From Rhizobium indicum (GTDB taxonomy: Bacteria > Pseudomonadota > Alphaproteobacteria > Rhizobiales > Rhizobiaceae), in NCBI RefSeq assembly GCF_005862305.2, contig NZ_CP054021.1, forward strand, positions 4,877,501-4,941,500: a stretch of 64,000 bases of DNA. The letters run 5' to 3'. The translations under genes and the position numbers were made by a program. The notes under the pieces were generated by a model. The model was not told where the DNA came from. It did not search any database and saw nothing but the letters and a program-made list of their open reading frames with translations. Positions 41,917-50,141 of this stretch are shown in pieces. How positions within the stretch are numbered: the first letter of the stretch is position 1; each line of letters begins with the position of its first letter.

Positions 41917-42348
41917 ATGATGAAGACGATTTTGGCGGCTGCGGCCGCAAGTTTATTGCTGCAGTTTTCTCCTGTTGCCGCTCAGGCAGCAACGCTGGTC
42001 GCCAATATCAGCATCGGCAAGCAGACGATGACTGTTTCCGAGAACGGCTTCGTCAAGTATCGCTGGAAGGTTTCGACCGCGCGCAACGGCTATGTCACGC
42101 CGACCGGTTCGTGGCGCGCCAAGTGGCTGTCGCGCGATCACCGCTCCAGGAAATACGACAATGCGCCGATGCCCTACGCCGTGTTCTTCAACGGCGGTTA
42201 TGCCGTTCACGCCACCTTCGACCTGAAGCGCCTGGGCCGGCCGGCCTCGCATGGCTGTGTTCGCCTGCATCCCGATAATGCTGCCCAGTTCTTCTCGCTG
42301 ACGCGGCAGGCCGGCCTTGCCAATACCCGCGTGGTCATTACGCGCTGA
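41917..42348 (+). CDS. L,D-transpeptidase (YkuD/ErfK family), exported
   Basis: A 143-residue protein with a cleavable signal peptide (hydrophobic residues 4-20, likely cut after AQA). The mature part is a bare YkuD catalytic domain: a conserved His in YAVHATFDLKRLGRPASHGCVRLHPDNAAQFF and the nucleophilic Cys in SHGCVRL. Such enzymes form 3-3 crosslinks in peptidoglycan or attach proteins to it, in the periplasm. GGGGTTATG gives a close ribosome site for ATG 41917 (a second ATG follows at once). Short for the family, with no LysM or PG-binding domain. Confidence 0.9.
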   Translation: MMKTILAAAAASLLLQFSPVAAQAATLVANISIGKQTMTVSENGFVKYRWKVSTARNGYVTPTGSWRAKWLSRDHRSRKYDNAPMPYAVFFNGGYAVHATFDLKRLGRPASHGCVRLHPDNAAQFFSLTRQAGLANTRVVITR

Positions 42349-42380
42349 TCTCGGATCAGCAAATCGACAGCTGATCCCTT

Positions 42381-43103
42381 TTATGCGCTGATCATCCGCT
42401 CCAGCTCATCCATGTCTGGAACGATGATATGTCGGAAGTTCTCGATGCGAATGACGCCGCTCTTGCGCAGCCTGGTCATCTGACGGCTGACGGTTTCGAT
42501 CGTCAGCCCGAGGAAATCGGCGATCTCGGCGCGGGATAGCGGCAGGTCGAAGGCGGTGCTTGTGGCCGTTTGTGGTTCGGCGTGGGTGGCGATGAGGTGG
42601 AGCAGGCTTGCGACCTTCTCCTCGGCGGTGCGCCGGCCGAGCGTCAGCATCCATTCGCGCGCGGCATCCAGCTCCTTCAGCGCCTGATCGTGCAGGCTGC
42701 GCTGCAGTTCCGGCGTCTCCGATATCATGCGGTCGAGCAGGTTGCGCGGGAAGACGCAGATTTCGGAATCGGTCGCAGCCTCGGCCGACAGCGTGCTTTC
42801 GCGCACGAAAGGCCTGCCGACGAAATCGGGGGCGAATTGCAGGCCGACGATCTGCTGGCGCCCGTCCGGCATCACCTTGCAGAGTTTCACCACCCCGCGC
42901 ATGATGTTCGAATAGAAAGAGCTTTCCGAGCCTTGAGCGATGATCTCGCTGCCGGCATCGACCTTGCGGCGCAGCGAGTGGCGGCCGAGCTCCCGGAGCT
43001 GGCTGCTCGACAGCGCGCCGCAGACGACGCCGTGCCGCGCCTGGCAGGAACGGCAGGCGATGAGAGTGCCGGCGTCGAAAACCTCACTGCGTGCGACGTC
43101 CAT
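42381..43103 (-). CDS. fnrN: FnrN-type oxygen-sensing Crp/Fnr regulator
   Basis: A 240-residue Crp/Fnr protein. An N-terminal cluster C17-x2-C20-x7-C28 plus C116 (SEICVFP) matches the four ligands of an oxygen-labile [4Fe-4S] cluster. A cyclic-nucleotide-like beta roll follows, then a dimer helix, then a helix-turn-helix (LSRAEIADFLGLTIETVSRQMTRLRKSGVI) whose E..SR recognition residues predict binding to TTGAT-N4-ATCAA. The ATG at 43103 is chosen because AAGGGA lies just upstream; an ATG at 43139 lacks a ribosome site. The gene is preceded by two such boxes, implying autoregulation, as described for R. leguminosarum fnrN. It activates microaerobic genes such as fixNOQP in the family. Confidence 0.93.
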   Translation of the reverse strand: MDVARSEVFDAGTLIACRSCQARHGVVCGALSSSQLRELGRHSLRRKVDAGSEIIAQGSESSFYSNIMRGVVKLCKVMPDGRQQIVGLQFAPDFVGRPFVRESTLSAEAATDSEICVFPRNLLDRMISETPELQRSLHDQALKELDAAREWMLTLGRRTAEEKVASLLHLIATHAEPQTATSTAFDLPLSRAEIADFLGLTIETVSRQMTRLRKSGVIRIENFRHIIVPDMDELERMISA

Positions 43104-43198
43104 GTCCTGATCCCTTCGAAATCCGCGCCTGCTGGGCATGCCCTAGACGATTACGCCGCGATTGCGGGTTCGGCTATCCCGATTTCTTCCGGCGCAGC

Positions 43199-43244
43199 TT
43201 GATGATTATCAATTTCGCCGGGACCGCGATTTGATCCAGATCAA
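43199..43244. promoter_or_regulatory. Two perfect FNR/FixK boxes (anaeroboxes) upstream of fnrN
   Basis: TTGATgattATCAA at 43199-43212 and TTGATccagATCAA at 43231-43244, both exact matches to the FNR/FixK consensus palindrome, with centres 32 bases apart, that is three helical turns. They lie about 100 and 134 bases upstream of the fnrN start. Paired boxes allow activation from the distal site and repression from the proximal one. They could also affect the divergent acpXL promoter, about 270 bases away. Confidence 0.93.
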
Positions 43245-43516
43245 AGTTTCGGTGCCATGGCTGTTGTTGGAAGCGCCTGCGTCGACACGAGGCCGTCCGC
43301 GGCTATGATTCGGACGGCTTCTTCGCCCCGCCGGCGGGGCGGGCTTTCTGAAGCGGCATCGCCTCGCGCCCTGGGTGACGGCAAAGGCCGGCATTCCATT
43401 GCTGTTTAGGCAACACCCAGCCGCCAAATTGCCGCTACGCCGGGACGAAAGCATTGGCTTTTGAAATGGATTTGCCTATGAGGGGGTTTAAATCGTCATT
43501 TCATGAGGTACAGCGC

Positions 43517-43795
43517 GTGACCGCTACATTCGATAAAGTTGCCGACATTATTGCAGAAACCAGCGAGATCGACCGCGCGACGATCACGCCGGAGAGCCAT
43601 ACGATCGACGACCTTGGTATCGACAGCCTCGATTTCCTCGACATCGTCTTTGCGATCGACAAGGAATTCGGCATCAAGATCCCGCTCGAAAAGTGGACGC
43701 AGGAAGTCAACGAAGGCAAGGTTTCCACCGAAGAATACTTCGTGCTGAAGAACCTCTGCGCCAAGATCGACGAGCTCAAAGCAGCCAAGGCCTGA
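43517..43795 (+). CDS. acpXL: Acyl carrier protein AcpXL for very-long-chain fatty acid synthesis
   Basis: A 92-residue specialised acyl carrier protein that carries the growing 27-hydroxyoctacosanoyl chain for lipid A. The phosphopantetheine site is Ser37 in GIDSLDFLD; the C-terminal extension ([33 protein letters not shown]) is typical of AcpXL and absent from ordinary AcpP. The GTG at 43517 is chosen because it gives the family's [10 protein letters not shown] start and follows GAGG; the frame is open to 43454 without good sequence. A GC-rich hairpin (43325-43340) lies in its upstream region. First gene of the VLCFA cluster. Confidence 0.96.
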
Positions 43796-43818
43796 GCGAT
43801 ATAACAGTCTTTTTTGAA

Positions 43819-43853
43819 CGCCCTGCCGCCCTGAATATGGCGGCCGGGCGGTT
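43819..43853 (+). terminator. Hairpin after acpXL (terminator or attenuator)
   Basis: An interrupted stem, cgccc-t-gccgcc (43819-43830) with ggcggc-c-gggcg (43839-43850), followed by gttt. It sits between acpXL and fabZXL and would give a higher acpXL transcript level than downstream genes, as befits a carrier protein. Confidence 0.55.
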
Positions 43854-43867
43854 TCGTTCCTAACTAG

Positions 43868-43914
43868 TGCATGCCGCCCAAAAGTGCGCAGCGGTTTTGG
43901 GACAACGGCATGCA
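43868..43914. repeat. Short palindromic repeat (type with AAAAGTG...GGTTTT loop)
   Basis: Nine-base outer stem (tgcatgccg/cggcatgca) and seven-base inner stem (cccaaaa/ttttggg) around gtgcgcagcgg. The same core, AAAAGTG-N-G...GCGGTTTT, occurs in the palindrome at 49029-49066, so the two are members of one interspersed family. Confidence 0.75.
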
Positions 43915-43998
43915 TAAAACAAAGACCTAAAGTGCGAACCAGACGCGCTTTAGGCGTCACTGGCGGGCGGATCTGGCCTGTCGGGCCGGAGGATCCGA

Positions 43999-44481
43999 AT
44001 GCTGCTGGAATATTTCCAGATGATTGACCGCGTCGAAGCGGTGGACCTGAAGAAGGGCACGCTCAAGGCGCGATCCGTCGTGCCGGCGAAGAGCCCCGTC
44101 TTCGAGGGTCATTTTCCCGGCATGCCGCTCGTTCCCGGCGTGCTCCTGATCGAGACCATGGCCCAGGCCTCCGGCATGCTGGTGCTTGCCGTCACCAATT
44201 TTGCCGCCATGCCCTTCCTGATGACAGTCGACGGCGCCAAGATGCGCACCTTCGTCGAACCGGAAGCCGTGCTCGACATCGAGGCGGTGCTGGAGCATGA
44301 CGGTTCGGGTTTCGCGGTCACCAAGGCTAAAATCACCAGCGGCGGCAAGAAGGTCTGCGATGCGCAGCTGAAATTGCGCACCATGCCGTTTTCCGAGGTG
44401 CCGCTCGGCGATATCGTGAAGAAACGTGCCGGCGAGATCGGGCTTCTCGAAGCGATCGCGGCGCAGGGAGTGATTGGATGA
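43999..44481 (+). CDS. fabZXL: 3-hydroxyacyl-ACP dehydratase FabZXL
   Basis: A 160-residue hot-dog-fold dehydratase acting on hydroxyacyl-AcpXL during elongation to C28. The catalytic His38 (VFEGHFPGMPLVPGV) and Glu52 (LLIETMAQASG) are present in the FabZ arrangement. The N-terminus MLLEYFQMIDRV is the usual rhizobial FabZXL start. The stop overlaps the ATG of the next gene by four bases, so translation with fabF2XL is probably coupled. A short palindromic repeat and a hairpin separate it from acpXL. Confidence 0.93.
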   Translation: MLLEYFQMIDRVEAVDLKKGTLKARSVVPAKSPVFEGHFPGMPLVPGVLLIETMAQASGMLVLAVTNFAAMPFLMTVDGAKMRTFVEPEAVLDIEAVLEHDGSGFAVTKAKITSGGKKVCDAQLKLRTMPFSEVPLGDIVKKRAGEIGLLEAIAAQGVIG

Positions 44482-45683
44482 GCAAGGCTGCAAACGACGT
44501 CGTCATCTCGGGCATAGGCATCGTCACCTGTCAGGGCGTCGGCAAGGATGCGCATATCGCGCTGCTTTCGGCCACGAGCACTCCGAAGGCGATCGTCGAG
44601 ACCGAGAAGTTCAAGCCCTATCCGGTGCATCCGCTGCCTGAGATCGACTGGTCGCAGCAGATCGCCAAGCGCGGCGATCAACGCCAGATGGAGAACTGGC
44701 AGCGCATCGGCGTCTTCGCCGCCGGCCTTGCGCTCGACGATGCCGGCTTCAAGGACGATAGCGAGGCCTGCGGCACGATGGACATGATCGTGGCGGCCGG
44801 CGGCGGCGAGCGCGACATCAATGTCGACACACTGATCGTCGACGAGGCGCTCAAGCGCAATGACCGCGAGTTGCTGCTCAACGAGAAGCTGACGACCGAG
44901 CTGAGGCCGACACTGTTCCTCGCCCAGCTTTCCAACCTGCTCGCCGGCAATATCTCGATCGTGCACAAGGTCACCGGCTCGTCGCGCACCTTCATGGGCG
45001 AGGAAGCGGCCGGCATATCCGCCGTCGAGACCGCCTTCTACCGCATCAAATCAGGCGAATCCTCGCATGCGCTTGTTGGAGGCGCCTTCGCGGCCGAGCG
45101 GCCCGACATGATCCTGCTCACCGAAGCGATCGGCGCCCATGCGCGCGGCGATTGGGTGCCGCTCTGGTCGCGTAGACCCAGCGACGGCGGCGGCATGATC
45201 ACCGGTTCGGCAGGCGCCTTCCTGGTGCTGGAATCCCGCAAGCATGCCGAGGCCCGCGGTGCCCATATCTATGCCGTCATCGACGCGGTCGAGGGCGATC
45301 GCGGCAACCGCAATTCCGGCAATCTCGAAGTCCGGCTGGAGCGGCTTTTGGCGCCGGCTGCCGGGCTTGCCACTGAAAGCACGGCGATCTTTTCCGGATC
45401 GACCGGCATGCACGATCTTGCCGCCCGCGAGCGGGCGGTGCTCGAGCATCAATTGCCGGACGTTGCGATCCGCGGCTTCGGCGGCGTCACCGGCCATACG
45501 ATCGAGACACAGTTCACGCTGGGTCTGGCGCTTGCAGCCCTTGCCGTCGACGGCAAGGCCAAGGTTCCGCCCTTCGATGCCGCCCATGAGGCGCCGATGC
45601 GGGCAGGCGCAACCGCCGCCGTCGTGACCATGGTCGGACACCAGCGCGGCGAGGGCGTTGCCGTTCTTTCCGCAGATGCGTGA
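44478..45683 (+). CDS. fabF2XL: Beta-ketoacyl-ACP synthase-like FabF2XL, active-site Cys not seen
   Basis: A 401-residue thiolase-fold protein resembling ketoacyl-ACP synthase II. The expected TAC(A/S)S nucleophile motif is replaced by KVTGSSRTF (about residue 160), so no catalytic Cys is visible; the C-terminal GFGGVTGHTIETQFTLG block keeps one His region. This pattern resembles a chain-length-factor partner rather than a self-sufficient synthase. It lies between fabZXL (four-base overlap) and the complete fabF1XL, so the two probably form a heterodimer that extends chains to C26-C28. The non-catalytic role is inference from the missing Cys. Confidence 0.9.
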   Translation: MSKAANDVVISGIGIVTCQGVGKDAHIALLSATSTPKAIVETEKFKPYPVHPLPEIDWSQQIAKRGDQRQMENWQRIGVFAAGLALDDAGFKDDSEACGTMDMIVAAGGGERDINVDTLIVDEALKRNDRELLLNEKLTTELRPTLFLAQLSNLLAGNISIVHKVTGSSRTFMGEEAAGISAVETAFYRIKSGESSHALVGGAFAAERPDMILLTEAIGAHARGDWVPLWSRRPSDGGGMITGSAGAFLVLESRKHAEARGAHIYAVIDAVEGDRGNRNSGNLEVRLERLLAPAAGLATESTAIFSGSTGMHDLAARERAVLEHQLPDVAIRGFGGVTGHTIETQFTLGLALAALAVDGKAKVPPFDAAHEAPMRAGATAAVVTMVGHQRGEGVAVLSADA

Positions 45684-45695
45684 GGAGTGAGAAAT

Positions 45696-46982
45696 ATGAC
45701 AGCTTCCGCTTATAGAGATCACCTCGGCCGTCCGATCGTGGCTGTTACCGGCATGGGCATCATCACCTCGCTCGGCCAGGGCCTCAGCGACAACTGGGCA
45801 GCGCTTTCGTCAGGCACGTCGGGCATCCACGAGATCAACCGCTTCCCGACCGAGGGCTTGTCGACGCGGATCGCCGGCACCGTTGATTTCATCGGCATTC
45901 CGGTGCCGAACGCCGTCGAGCGCTCCTATGCCTTCGCCCGCGAAACGACGATCGAGGCGCTTGCCGATGCCGGCCTTTCCGGCGATTTCAACGGCCCTCT
46001 GTTTCTTGCCGCCCCGCCGATCGAGCCGGAATGGAGCGCGCGTTTCGAACTTGCCGACCGTTCGCCGGCTTCCGACCATCCAGGGGATGCCTATGAGCGC
46101 TTCCTGACGGCGTTGCGCCAGCGTCCGGACCCGGCCTTCCATGAGGCGGCCCTGTTTGGCGCTATTTCCGAGCGCCTTGCCGACCGGTTCGGCACCCGCG
46201 GCCTTCCCGTCACGCTTTCGACCGCCTGCGCCTCCGGCGTCACGGCGATCCAGCTCGGCATCGAGGCGATCCGCCAGGGCCGCACGGATCGCGCGCTGAC
46301 GGTCGCGACCGACGGATCGCTGAGTGCCGAAGCGCTGATCCGCTTCTCGTTGCTGTCAGCCCTTTCGACGCAGAACGATCCGCCGACCAAGGCTTCCAAG
46401 CCGTTCAGCAAGGATCGCGACGGCTTCGTCATCGCCGAAGGTGCAGCGACCCTGGTGCTGGAATCGCTGGAATCGGCGGTCGCGCGCGGCGCCAAGGTGC
46501 TCGGCATCATGAAGGGCGCCGGCGACAAGGCGGACAGCTTCCACCGCACCCGGTCGTCGCCCGACGGCGGCCCGGCAATCGCGACGATCCGCGCGGCCCT
46601 TGCCGATGCCGGCATCGACGAGAGCGGCATCGGCTACATCAATGCGCACGGCACCTCGACGCCGGAGAACGACAAGATGGAGTATGGCGCGATGTCGGCC
46701 GTGTTCGGCGATCGGCTTGTCGGCATTCCGGTTTCATCGAACAAGTCGATGATCGGCCATACGCTGACGGCGGCGGGCGCCGTCGAGGCGGTGTTCTCGC
46801 TGCAAACGATGCTGACCGGGACGCTGCCGCCGACGATCAACTATAACAACCCCGATCCGTCGATCGTTCTCGATGTCGTGCCGAACAAGAAGCGGGAAGC
46901 CCAGGTTTCGGCCGTGCTTTCCAACTCCTTCGGCTTCGGCGGGCAGAATGCCAGCCTTGTCATGGCGCTCGAACCGGCTTAA
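45696..46982 (+). CDS. fabF1XL: Beta-ketoacyl-ACP synthase FabF1XL
   Basis: A 428-residue condensing enzyme with the full Cys-His-His set: Cys178 in STACASGVTAIQ, His in NAHGTSTPENDK, His in NKSMIGHTLTAAGAVE, and the family's NSFGFGGQNASLVM end. It elongates acyl-AcpXL with malonyl units. The ATG at 45696 follows GGAG at good spacing; a GTG at 45687 is in frame but less placed. Twelve bases after fabF2XL, in the same operon. Confidence 0.94.
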   Translation: MTASAYRDHLGRPIVAVTGMGIITSLGQGLSDNWAALSSGTSGIHEINRFPTEGLSTRIAGTVDFIGIPVPNAVERSYAFARETTIEALADAGLSGDFNGPLFLAAPPIEPEWSARFELADRSPASDHPGDAYERFLTALRQRPDPAFHEAALFGAISERLADRFGTRGLPVTLSTACASGVTAIQLGIEAIRQGRTDRALTVATDGSLSAEALIRFSLLSALSTQNDPPTKASKPFSKDRDGFVIAEGAATLVLESLESAVARGAKVLGIMKGAGDKADSFHRTRSSPDGGPAIATIRAALADAGIDESGIGYINAHGTSTPENDKMEYGAMSAVFGDRLVGIPVSSNKSMIGHTLTAAGAVEAVFSLQTMLTGTLPPTINYNNPDPSIVLDVVPNKKREAQVSAVLSNSFGFGGQNASLVMALEPA

Positions 46983-47038
46983 GCGGTTCCCGACAAATTC
47001 AGGATGATAAGAACGCCTTCGGGGCGAGGGATTTTGCC

Positions 47039-48067
47039 ATGCGCGCTTTGCAACTGATCGACGACCGCAAGCTTGAGATCACCGATCTGCCGGAACCGGA
47101 CGCTCCTGGTGCCGGCGAGGTGACGCTGCGCGTCAAGGCGGTGGCGCTCAACCATATCGACGTCTGGGGCTGGCGCGGCATGGCATTCGCCAAGCGCAAG
47201 ATGCCGCTGGTTATCGGTGCCGAAGCTTCTGGCGTCGTCGAGGCGATCGGGCCGGGCGTCGCCAACGTGCTGCCGGGCCAGCTCGTCGCAATCTACGGCG
47301 CGCGCACCTGTGGCCTCTGCCGTCCCTGCCGCGAAGGCCGCGACAATCTCTGCGAACATGTTTCCGGCGTGCATGGCTTCCATCTCGACGGCTTCGCACA
47401 GGAGAAGGTCAACCTGCCGGCGCGCCTGCTGGTGCCTGCCCCTCCCGGCGTCGACGCGATCGGCGCGGCGCTTGCTCCTGTCACCTTCGGCACGGTCGAG
47501 CACATGCTGTTCGACAATGCCAAGCTTGAGCCGGGCGAGACGATCCTCGTCCATGCCGGCGGCTCCGGCATCGGCACGGCGGCGATCCAGCTCGCCAAGA
47601 AGATCGGCTGCACCGTCATCACAACGGTCGGTTCGGACGACAAGATCGAAAGGGCCAAGGCGCTCGGCGCCGATCACGTCATCAACTATCGCACCGACCG
47701 TTTCGAAGGCGTGGTGCGCAAGCTCACCAAGAAGAAGGGCGTCGACGTCGTCTTCGAACATGTCGGCAAGGACACCTGGGCAGGCTCGATGCTCTGCATG
47801 AAGCGCGGCGGGCGCCTCGTCACCTGCGGCTCGACCTCGGGTGTTTCCACTGAGATGAACCTGATGATGCTGTTCCAGCAACAACTCAAGCTCTTCGGTT
47901 CCTTCGGCTGCCGCATGGAGAACATGGCGGATGCGATGCAGAAGATGGGCCGCGGGCTCGTCCATCCCGTCATCGATACCGAGGTCAGCTTCAGTGATAT
48001 CGACCGGGCGCTGGAGCGGATGGAATCGCGCCAGATCTTCGGCAAGATCATCCTGAAGATGGATTGA
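47039..48067 (+). CDS. adh2XL: Zinc-type alcohol dehydrogenase/enoyl reductase-like protein of the VLCFA operon
   Basis: A 342-residue medium-chain dehydrogenase. It has the GroES-like N-terminal domain with GAEASGVVEAIG, a structural zinc loop (CGLCRPCREGRDNLC) and a Rossmann domain (HAGGSGIGTAAIQLAKKIGC). The usual catalytic-zinc Cys of true alcohol dehydrogenases is not evident at its normal place (LNHIDVWGWRG reads more like quinone/enoyl reductases). In this operon it may supply the enoyl reduction step or act on the omega-1 hydroxyl; both are inference. 56 bases after fabF1XL and four before lpxXL. Confidence 0.88.
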   Translation: MRALQLIDDRKLEITDLPEPDAPGAGEVTLRVKAVALNHIDVWGWRGMAFAKRKMPLVIGAEASGVVEAIGPGVANVLPGQLVAIYGARTCGLCRPCREGRDNLCEHVSGVHGFHLDGFAQEKVNLPARLLVPAPPGVDAIGAALAPVTFGTVEHMLFDNAKLEPGETILVHAGGSGIGTAAIQLAKKIGCTVITTVGSDDKIERAKALGADHVINYRTDRFEGVVRKLTKKKGVDVVFEHVGKDTWAGSMLCMKRGGRLVTCGSTSGVSTEMNLMMLFQQQLKLFGSFGCRMENMADAMQKMGRGLVHPVIDTEVSFSDIDRALERMESRQIFGKIILKMD

Positions 48068-48071
48068 CCGC

Positions 48072-49007
48072 GTGAAGCTGTTCATCACCCGGTTCGTTCT
48101 GGCGCTCAGGAATTTCCAGCAATGGCTGGTGGCTCAGCTGATGTTCGGCTTCATGAATTTCCTGAAGCTGTTTCCGGCCGACGGCGCGATCCGCTTCGCC
48201 GACAGGATGATGCGACGCCTCGGCCGGCTGACCAGCCGCCACAGATTGATGCTGACCAATCTGCGCAACGCCTTTCCCGAGAAGAGCGAGGCCGAGATCG
48301 AGGAGATCGCGCTCGCCAGCTGGGGCAATATGGGCCGGCTTGCTGCGGAATACGTCTTCCTCGACCAGTTGTTCGACTATGATCCTGAAAAGTCGGAGCC
48401 GGGCAGGGTGGAGGTGTCGGGCGTCCCGATCTTCCTCGACCTGCGTGACAATCCGCGCCCCTTCATCGTCTTTACCGGCCATACCGCCAATTTCGAGCTG
48501 CTGCCGGTAGCGGGTGCTGCCTTCGGGCTCAACGTCACCGTGCTCTTTCGGCCGCCGAACAATCCTTATGTCGCCAAGAAGGTGTTCGACTTCCGCAGCG
48601 CCCGCATGGGCAAGCTGGTGCCCTCGCATGCCGGCTCCTCCTTCGCGCTCGCCCGTCAGCTGGAAGCAGGCCAGGGGGTGGGCGTGCTGGTCGACCAGAA
48701 ATTCCGCAAGGGGCTGAAGGGCACCTTCTTCGGGCGCGACGTCAAGACCAATCCGCTGCTGCCGAAGCTGGTGCGCCAGTTCGACTGCGAAGTCTATCCG
48801 GCGCGCTGCATCCGGCTGCCCGGAAATCGCTACCGGCTGGAAATCGAGCCGCGGCTGGACATGCCGCGCGACGCCAAGGGCAATCTCGACCTGCCGGCCG
48901 CCGCCCAGCTGCTCAACGACAAGGTGGAAAGCTGGGTGCGCGAATATCCGGAACAGTGGCTCTGGTATCACGACCGCTGGCAGATCAAGCAGACGCTCGC
49001 GCCTTAG
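48072..49007 (+). CDS. lpxXL: Lipid A very-long-chain acyltransferase LpxXL
   Basis: A 311-residue LpxL/LpxM (HtrB/MsbB)-family acyltransferase that transfers 27-hydroxyoctacosanoate from AcpXL to a lipid A precursor at the inner membrane. The HX4(D/E) catalytic motif is HTANFE (His137, Glu142); a hydrophobic N-terminal segment (LMFGFMNFLKLFPADGAI) anchors it, and DQKFRKGLKGTFFGRD and YPEQWLWYHDRWQ are classic family blocks. The last gene of the cluster; a palindromic repeat follows 22 bases after the stop. Confidence 0.95.
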   Translation: MKLFITRFVLALRNFQQWLVAQLMFGFMNFLKLFPADGAIRFADRMMRRLGRLTSRHRLMLTNLRNAFPEKSEAEIEEIALASWGNMGRLAAEYVFLDQLFDYDPEKSEPGRVEVSGVPIFLDLRDNPRPFIVFTGHTANFELLPVAGAAFGLNVTVLFRPPNNPYVAKKVFDFRSARMGKLVPSHAGSSFALARQLEAGQGVGVLVDQKFRKGLKGTFFGRDVKTNPLLPKLVRQFDCEVYPARCIRLPGNRYRLEIEPRLDMPRDAKGNLDLPAAAQLLNDKVESWVREYPEQWLWYHDRWQIKQTLAP

Positions 49008-49028
49008 AACAGTATTGATTTCAGCCGC

Positions 49029-49066
49029 CATGATGCCGAAAACCGCTCACACTTTTCGGCATCATG
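49029..49066. repeat. Short palindromic repeat after lpxXL
   Basis: Perfect 14-base stem (catgatgccgaaaa at 49029-49042, ttttcggcatcatg at 49053-49066) with a ten-base loop. Its core matches the palindrome at 43868-43914. It may serve as a transcript end for the VLCFA operon; no T-run follows on the + strand. Confidence 0.78.
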
Positions 49067-49200
49067 CTCCAAAAACGTCCACCCTCATTTATCAGCGGTG
49101 AAAAGCGGCAGGTGCTCTCGGATTGAAACTGAGGGCACTTCATGTTACCCGTCACCACCAGGACGCGAATAATGTCTACCGGAAGGCGCATTTTTGGGAA

Positions 49201-49974
49201 ATGCAGCCATGTGAGGTTTCGGACTTGTCTCTTGGGACAATGGGAGTGGGAGGCGTCTTGCTGGAGCTTTTTCGAGCTTTTTCTTTGCGTTGCGTGCAAA
49301 TCGAGGAAGCCATACGACTGGGCGACGACCAGCGCGTCACGGCGCTCGACCGTCATGTCGAGCCGCTGGTCGAGGCAATCCTCGCCTGCCGGGCAGCCAA
49401 TCTGCTCGAAGTCTACATGCAATTGCAGTTCGTGAGCCACCTGATCAGCCAGGATGCCGACGACAGCGCCAGCGTCACGGAGCACACGTCGGTGCTCTCC
49501 TATTTGCTCGACCGCTATTTCGGGGCGCATGGGCCGGACTGGCGCGTGCCTTCGCCGCAGGATGTGCGCATCGAGCCGCCGCCGGCCTATGTGCCTGATA
49601 CAGACAATGGCCAGTTCCTCAACGCGGTGATCCTCGAAAGCCTGCCGGATCGCGTGGCGGTGCTGACCAGGGACTATCGCTACCTCTATTCCAATCCGGC
49701 CAACAGCGCCCATCTCAATAGGAAGCCGATGGAGCTCATCGGCCGCCACCTTTCCGAATTTATCGGCGAGGAGCGGTTTGCCGAATGCGCCAAGCATAAG
49801 CTCGACGCCTGTTTTGCCGGCGAACAGATCGACTATTCCTATGCGCGCTCGGCCGGCAGCGGCGAATCGCGGCAGGTGCGCTGTCGCATGTCGCCGCTGC
49901 GCGATGCCGGCGGTACGGTGATCGGCGCCCTGCTCGTCATGGAAGATCTCGACCGGCTGTCGCAGGCCGCCTGA
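49201..49974 (+). CDS. PAS-domain protein
   Basis: About 257 residues. The N-terminal 120 residues are helical and unrecognised (VGGVLLELFRAFSLRCVQIEEAIRLGDD). A PAS fold covers about 140-255: LESLPDRVAVLTRDYRYLYSNPANSAHLNRKPMELIGRHLSEFIGEERF and a last strand GGTVIGALLVMEDLDRL. No kinase, cyclase or output domain follows, so it is probably a stand-alone sensor. The start is uncertain: ATG 49201 gives a plausible N-terminus, with ATG 49123 and 49240 as alternatives. Its last codons form the first unit of a 28-bp tandem repeat. Confidence 0.75.
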   Translation: MQPCEVSDLSLGTMGVGGVLLELFRAFSLRCVQIEEAIRLGDDQRVTALDRHVEPLVEAILACRAANLLEVYMQLQFVSHLISQDADDSASVTEHTSVLSYLLDRYFGAHGPDWRVPSPQDVRIEPPPAYVPDTDNGQFLNAVILESLPDRVAVLTRDYRYLYSNPANSAHLNRKPMELIGRHLSEFIGEERFAECAKHKLDACFAGEQIDYSYARSAGSGESRQVRCRMSPLRDAGGTVIGALLVMEDLDRLSQAA

Positions 49975-50108
49975 TCCCGGTCGGCAGCCTTAAGCAGCCT
50001 GATCCCGGTCGGCAGCCTTAAGCAGCCTGATCCCGGTCGGCAGCCTTAAGCAGCCTGATCCCGGTCGGCAGCCTTAAGCAGCCTGATCCCGGTCGGCAGC
50101 CTTAGGCA
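49969..50108 (+). repeat. 28-bp tandem repeat, five units
   Basis: Five near-exact units starting at 49969, 49997, 50025, 50053 and 50081 (gcctgatcccggtcggcagc then cttaagca), followed by a decayed partial unit to about 50135. The first unit includes the stop codon of the PAS gene, so the array grew out of the gene's end. Between convergent genes. Confidence 0.95.
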
Positions 50109-50141
50109 GCCTGACCAACTCGGCTGCCTCGGGTAGTCTGG

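Noticed and set aside
49969-50108. 28-bp direct repeats as a CRISPR
   Set aside because: Units are contiguous, with no spacers between them, so this is a simple tandem array.
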